Shown piece by piece: positions 6,506 through 7,873 of a stretch of 7,873 nucleotides of DNA. This stretch comes from CAZOHN01 sp964579325 (lineage in GTDB: Bacteria; Pseudomonadota; Alphaproteobacteria; Rhodobacterales; Rhodobacteraceae). The notes below the pieces were generated by a model that worked only from the letters and a program-made list of their open reading frames with translations, did not search any database and was not told the DNA's origin. The stretch covers positions 1 through 7,873 of the forward strand of contig CAZOHN010000166.1 of NCBI GenBank assembly GCA_964579325.1, read 5' to 3'. Position 1 is the first letter of the stretch. Each line of letters begins with the position of its first letter. Both the position numbers and the translations under genes were made by a program.

Positions 6506-7558
6506 TCAGCTTCGCACGAAGTAGGCGTCCTGGTAGCCGAGCGACTTCACTTTCCCGAGAAGCTGTTCGCGCTCAGCGGTGTTCGATGCCGGGCCGATCA
6601 GGACGCGCCAGAACACCTTGCCGCTCGAGGAAGTTTCGCGCACCGACGGGATCAGGCCTGCCGCCCGCATCTGGTCGGCTGCCCGGTTGGCGTTCGCCTC
6701 GACGCTGAAGATTCCGATCTGGATGAACGGCTGCGACGGGCTAGCTGCCGCGGTGGCGGCCGCAGGGGCCGGCGTGCCTGGCGCGGGCAGGGCCTCGGCC
6801 GTGACGGCGGGGGTTTCGGGCAATGCGCCGGGCACGCCGACGTCCGTCCCCGAAGGTGCCTCGTCCGTCGTCTCGGCGGCTGTCCGCTCCTGGCGCGGAC
6901 CGAAGAGCCCTCCGAGGAACCCCCGGCGACGCGGAGGCTCGGGTGCCGCATCCGCGGCCAGTTCGGCTCCTGACGTCCCTGCTTCCGCAGCGTCGATCGC
7001 AGCCGCAGCCGCGGCGACGGTCGCGTCGCCCGGTCCCGCCGTGTCCGTCGCGGCGCTGCCATCAGCTGGCGCGGCCCCCGCGACCGCAGTGCCGGCGTCC
7101 TCCGCGGCAGGCTCCCCGGGTGCGGCTCCCGGGACCGGATCTTCGACCCGGCGCAGTGCAACAACGGTCAGTTCGCTTGGCTGGCCCGCAAGGATGCCAA
7201 GCGCCTCGGCCGCATCGGATGACACCTGCAGCCGCGGCCCTGGGTTCTCGCGCTCGCGCCGGAACAGTGCTCCGACAACCGACTTGCCGTTCGCCGGGTT
7301 GCGGATCATCACCCGTTCGGGGTTCTGCACGTCAGGATAGGCGACCCAGACCCCGCCGAGCGAGGGCCGACCGTCCCAGAGCCCTGGTTCCTTCGCCTCG
7401 AAGACGGTCGGGTCCTCGAGGTCGCGCTCCACGATGCGCCCCGCAAGGGCCGACGATGCGCCCTGGCCTGCGAAGGGCGTGGCGCCCTCTTCGCAACCTG
7501 CAAGCCCGATGGCCGCAACCAGTGCCAGCCCACGCAGCCAAGTTACCCACCCCGACAT
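6506..7558 (-). CDS. SPOR-domain lipoprotein with degenerate RlpA-like region
   Basis: A 350-aa lipoprotein and first gene of the run. Signal peptide LALVAAIGLAGC places the lipidated Cys at 22; Glu at +2 is compatible with outer-membrane sorting. Residues about 60-137 (WDGRPSLGGVWVAYPDV, then RVMIRNPANGKSVVGALF, then LQVSSDAAEALGILAGQ) follow the strand and helix pattern of the RlpA double-psi beta-barrel, where the family has RV.VTN..NGRSV, then a DRGPF-like segment, then the DLS..AA..LG helix. Here the DRGPF equivalent reads RRERENPGPR, so the catalytic Asp of RlpA lytic transglycosylases is not evident. Residues ~138-275 are an Ala/Pro/Glu-rich, probably disordered linker containing a basic-hydrophobic RRRGFLGGLFG patch (210-220). 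Residues ~277-350 are a C-terminal SPOR domain (FIQIGIFSVEANANRAADQM..., GKVFWRVLIGP), which binds denuded glycan at the septum. Likely a septal structural or regulatory protein. SPOR and lipobox are firm; RlpA homology is inferred. Confidence 0.85.
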   Translation of the reverse strand: MSGWVTWLRGLALVAAIGLAGCEEGATPFAGQGASSALAGRIVERDLEDPTVFEAKEPGLWDGRPSLGGVWVAYPDVQNPERVMIRNPANGKSVVGALFRRERENPGPRLQVSSDAAEALGILAGQPSELTVVALRRVEDPVPGAAPGEPAAEDAGTAVAGAAPADGSAATDTAGPGDATVAAAAAAIDAAEAGTSGAELAADAAPEPPRRRGFLGGLFGPRQERTAAETTDEAPSGTDVGVPGALPETPAVTAEALPAPGTPAPAAATAAASPSQPFIQIGIFSVEANANRAADQMRAAGLIPSVRETSSSGKVFWRVLIGPASNTAEREQLLGKVKSLGYQDAYFVRS

Positions 7559-7651
7559 GCCTTGCCCCCGATACCGCGCGGGCTGTCGCCGCGCTTCTCG
7601 CCGTTATCGGCGTTACTGCTCAGACCGGCGTCCGTGGATCGCCGATGCTCG

Positions 7652-7680
7652 ATCTTACCTGCAGTCCAGCGACAAGGAAA
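7652..7680 (-). promoter_or_regulatory. Candidate promoter of the minus-strand operon
   Basis: On the minus strand a TTTCCT hexamer (7675-7680) is followed after 17 bp by TAAGAT (7652-7657), giving a start near 7645 and an ~85-base leader before the lipoprotein ATG at 7558. The leader contains a small inverted repeat (CGCCG-TTAT-CGGCG, 7599-7612). Both hexamers match sigma-70 consensus only partly. It is the best candidate I see in the only sizeable upstream gap of the operon. Confidence 0.3.
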
Positions 7681-7724
7681 GGCCGCGTACCTGCCTCGGC
7701 GATTTTCGGCATGCGCACCGCGCT

Positions 7725-7752
7725 TTGCGAATCGCGCCTCGCGGGCTATGCG
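7725..7752 (+). promoter_or_regulatory. Candidate tRNA-Ser promoter
   Basis: TTGCGA at 7725-7730 could act as a -35, with TATGCG/CTATGC (about 7746-7752) as a -10 about 16 bp away, putting a start around 7758-7760 and a short 5' leader of about 25 bases before the tRNA. Neither hexamer is strong, and the -10 lies in the first copy of the 22-bp tandem repeat. This is inference from position and partial matches. Confidence 0.3.
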
Positions 7753-7782
7753 CGGTGAACTCGCGGGCTAAGCGTGGTGAAC
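7739..7782 (+). repeat. 22-bp imperfect tandem repeat, two copies, abutting the tRNA
   Basis: Two adjacent 22-bp units, 7739-7760 and 7761-7782, each begin TCGCGGGCTA and end GGTGAAC, and they differ at 2 of 22 positions (T/A and C/T). The second copy ends one base before the tRNA 5' end. The unit could have arisen by local slippage duplication; it duplicates a CTATGC/CTAAGC hexamer that might serve as a -10 element. Confidence 0.8.
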
Positions 7783-7783
7783 C

Positions 7784-7873
7784 GGAGGAGTGGCAGAGCG
7801 GTCGAATGCGACGGTCTTGAAAACCGTTGACCCTGCAAGGGGTCCGTGGGTTCGAATCCCACCTCCTCCGCCA
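7784..7873 (+). tRNA. tRNA-Ser (anticodon UGA)
   Basis: A complete 90-nt class II tRNA. The acceptor stem GGAGGAG (7784-7790) pairs perfectly with CTCCTCC (7863-7869), followed by discriminator G and encoded CCA (7871-7873). The D stem is GCA/TGC (7793-7795 with 7807-7809). The anticodon stem ACGGT/ACCGT encloses the loop CTTGAAA with anticodon TGA at 7818-7820, reading UCA and, by wobble, other UCN serine codons. A long variable arm (7828-7845, GACCC/GGGTC stem) is diagnostic of serine tRNAs. The T arm is GTGGG-TTCGAAT-CCCAC (7846-7862). The gene diverges from the operon and ends at the last base of the window. Confidence 0.98.

Noticed and set aside
6823..7758. 311-codon plus-strand Arg/Pro-rich frame over the SPOR lipoprotein and intergenic region
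   Set aside because: Complement of an Ala/Pro-rich linker, which readily leaves other frames open; no recognisable domain.
7562..7771. 69-codon plus-strand frame in the intergenic region before the tRNA
   Set aside because: Ends inside the tandem repeat just before the tRNA, has no clear ribosome site and resembles no family; more likely promoter and leader sequence.
1..7873. CRISPR arrays, insertion sequences, prophage genes, toxin-antitoxin or defence modules
   Set aside because: No spaced repeats, terminal inverted repeats, transposase or integrase motifs, or small toxin-like gene pairs were seen; nearly all sequence is accounted for by conserved genes.

Overview
The window looks like a chromosomal, mostly housekeeping segment of a high-GC alphaproteobacterium, most likely in the Rhodobacterales (Roseobacter/Rhodobacter group). 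That placement rests on the strong GC bias at third codon positions, the protein families, and the gene order: cell-wall carboxypeptidase, tmk, holB, tatD, metallo-beta-lactamase-fold hydrolase. I recall this order as conserved across Alphaproteobacteria; it was not searched here.

Layout, left to right. (1) Bases 1-132 are the 3' end of a plus-strand ABC transporter permease, probably of the PotC/spermidine-putrescine type. (2) Bases 207-986 (plus) encode a lipoprotein with a C-terminal barrel-like domain resembling transferrin-binding protein B. (3) Bases 994-7558 are a tightly packed minus-strand run of seven genes. In transcription order these are a SPOR-domain lipoprotein with an RlpA-like N-terminal region, a D-Ala-D-Ala carboxypeptidase, thymidylate kinase (tmk), the delta' subunit of DNA polymerase III (holB), a TatD-family metal-dependent DNase, a PhnP-like MBL-fold hydrolase and an AEC-family membrane transporter. 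Junctions are 27 bp, 1-bp overlap (TGATG), 4-bp overlap (ATGA), 19 bp, 1-bp overlap (TGATG) and 3 bp, so one operon with translational coupling is the simplest reading. (4) Bases 7559-7783 are a divergent intergenic region. It holds a candidate promoter for the operon and, next to the tRNA, a 22-bp imperfect tandem repeat. (5) Bases 7784-7873 are a complete tRNA-Ser(UGA) with encoded CCA, ending exactly at the window edge.

Functionally the operon links septal and peptidoglycan maturation (SPOR lipoprotein, carboxypeptidase) with dTTP supply (tmk), replisome clamp loading (holB) and nucleic-acid processing (tatD, possibly the MBL hydrolase). The AEC transporter at the distal end is probably a passenger. 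No mobile element, CRISPR array, phage gene or defence system is visible. I do not see a wholly new system. The best leads are the RlpA-like lipoprotein that appears to lack the lytic transglycosylase residues, the orphan TbpB-like lipoprotein, and the repeat abutting the tRNA.
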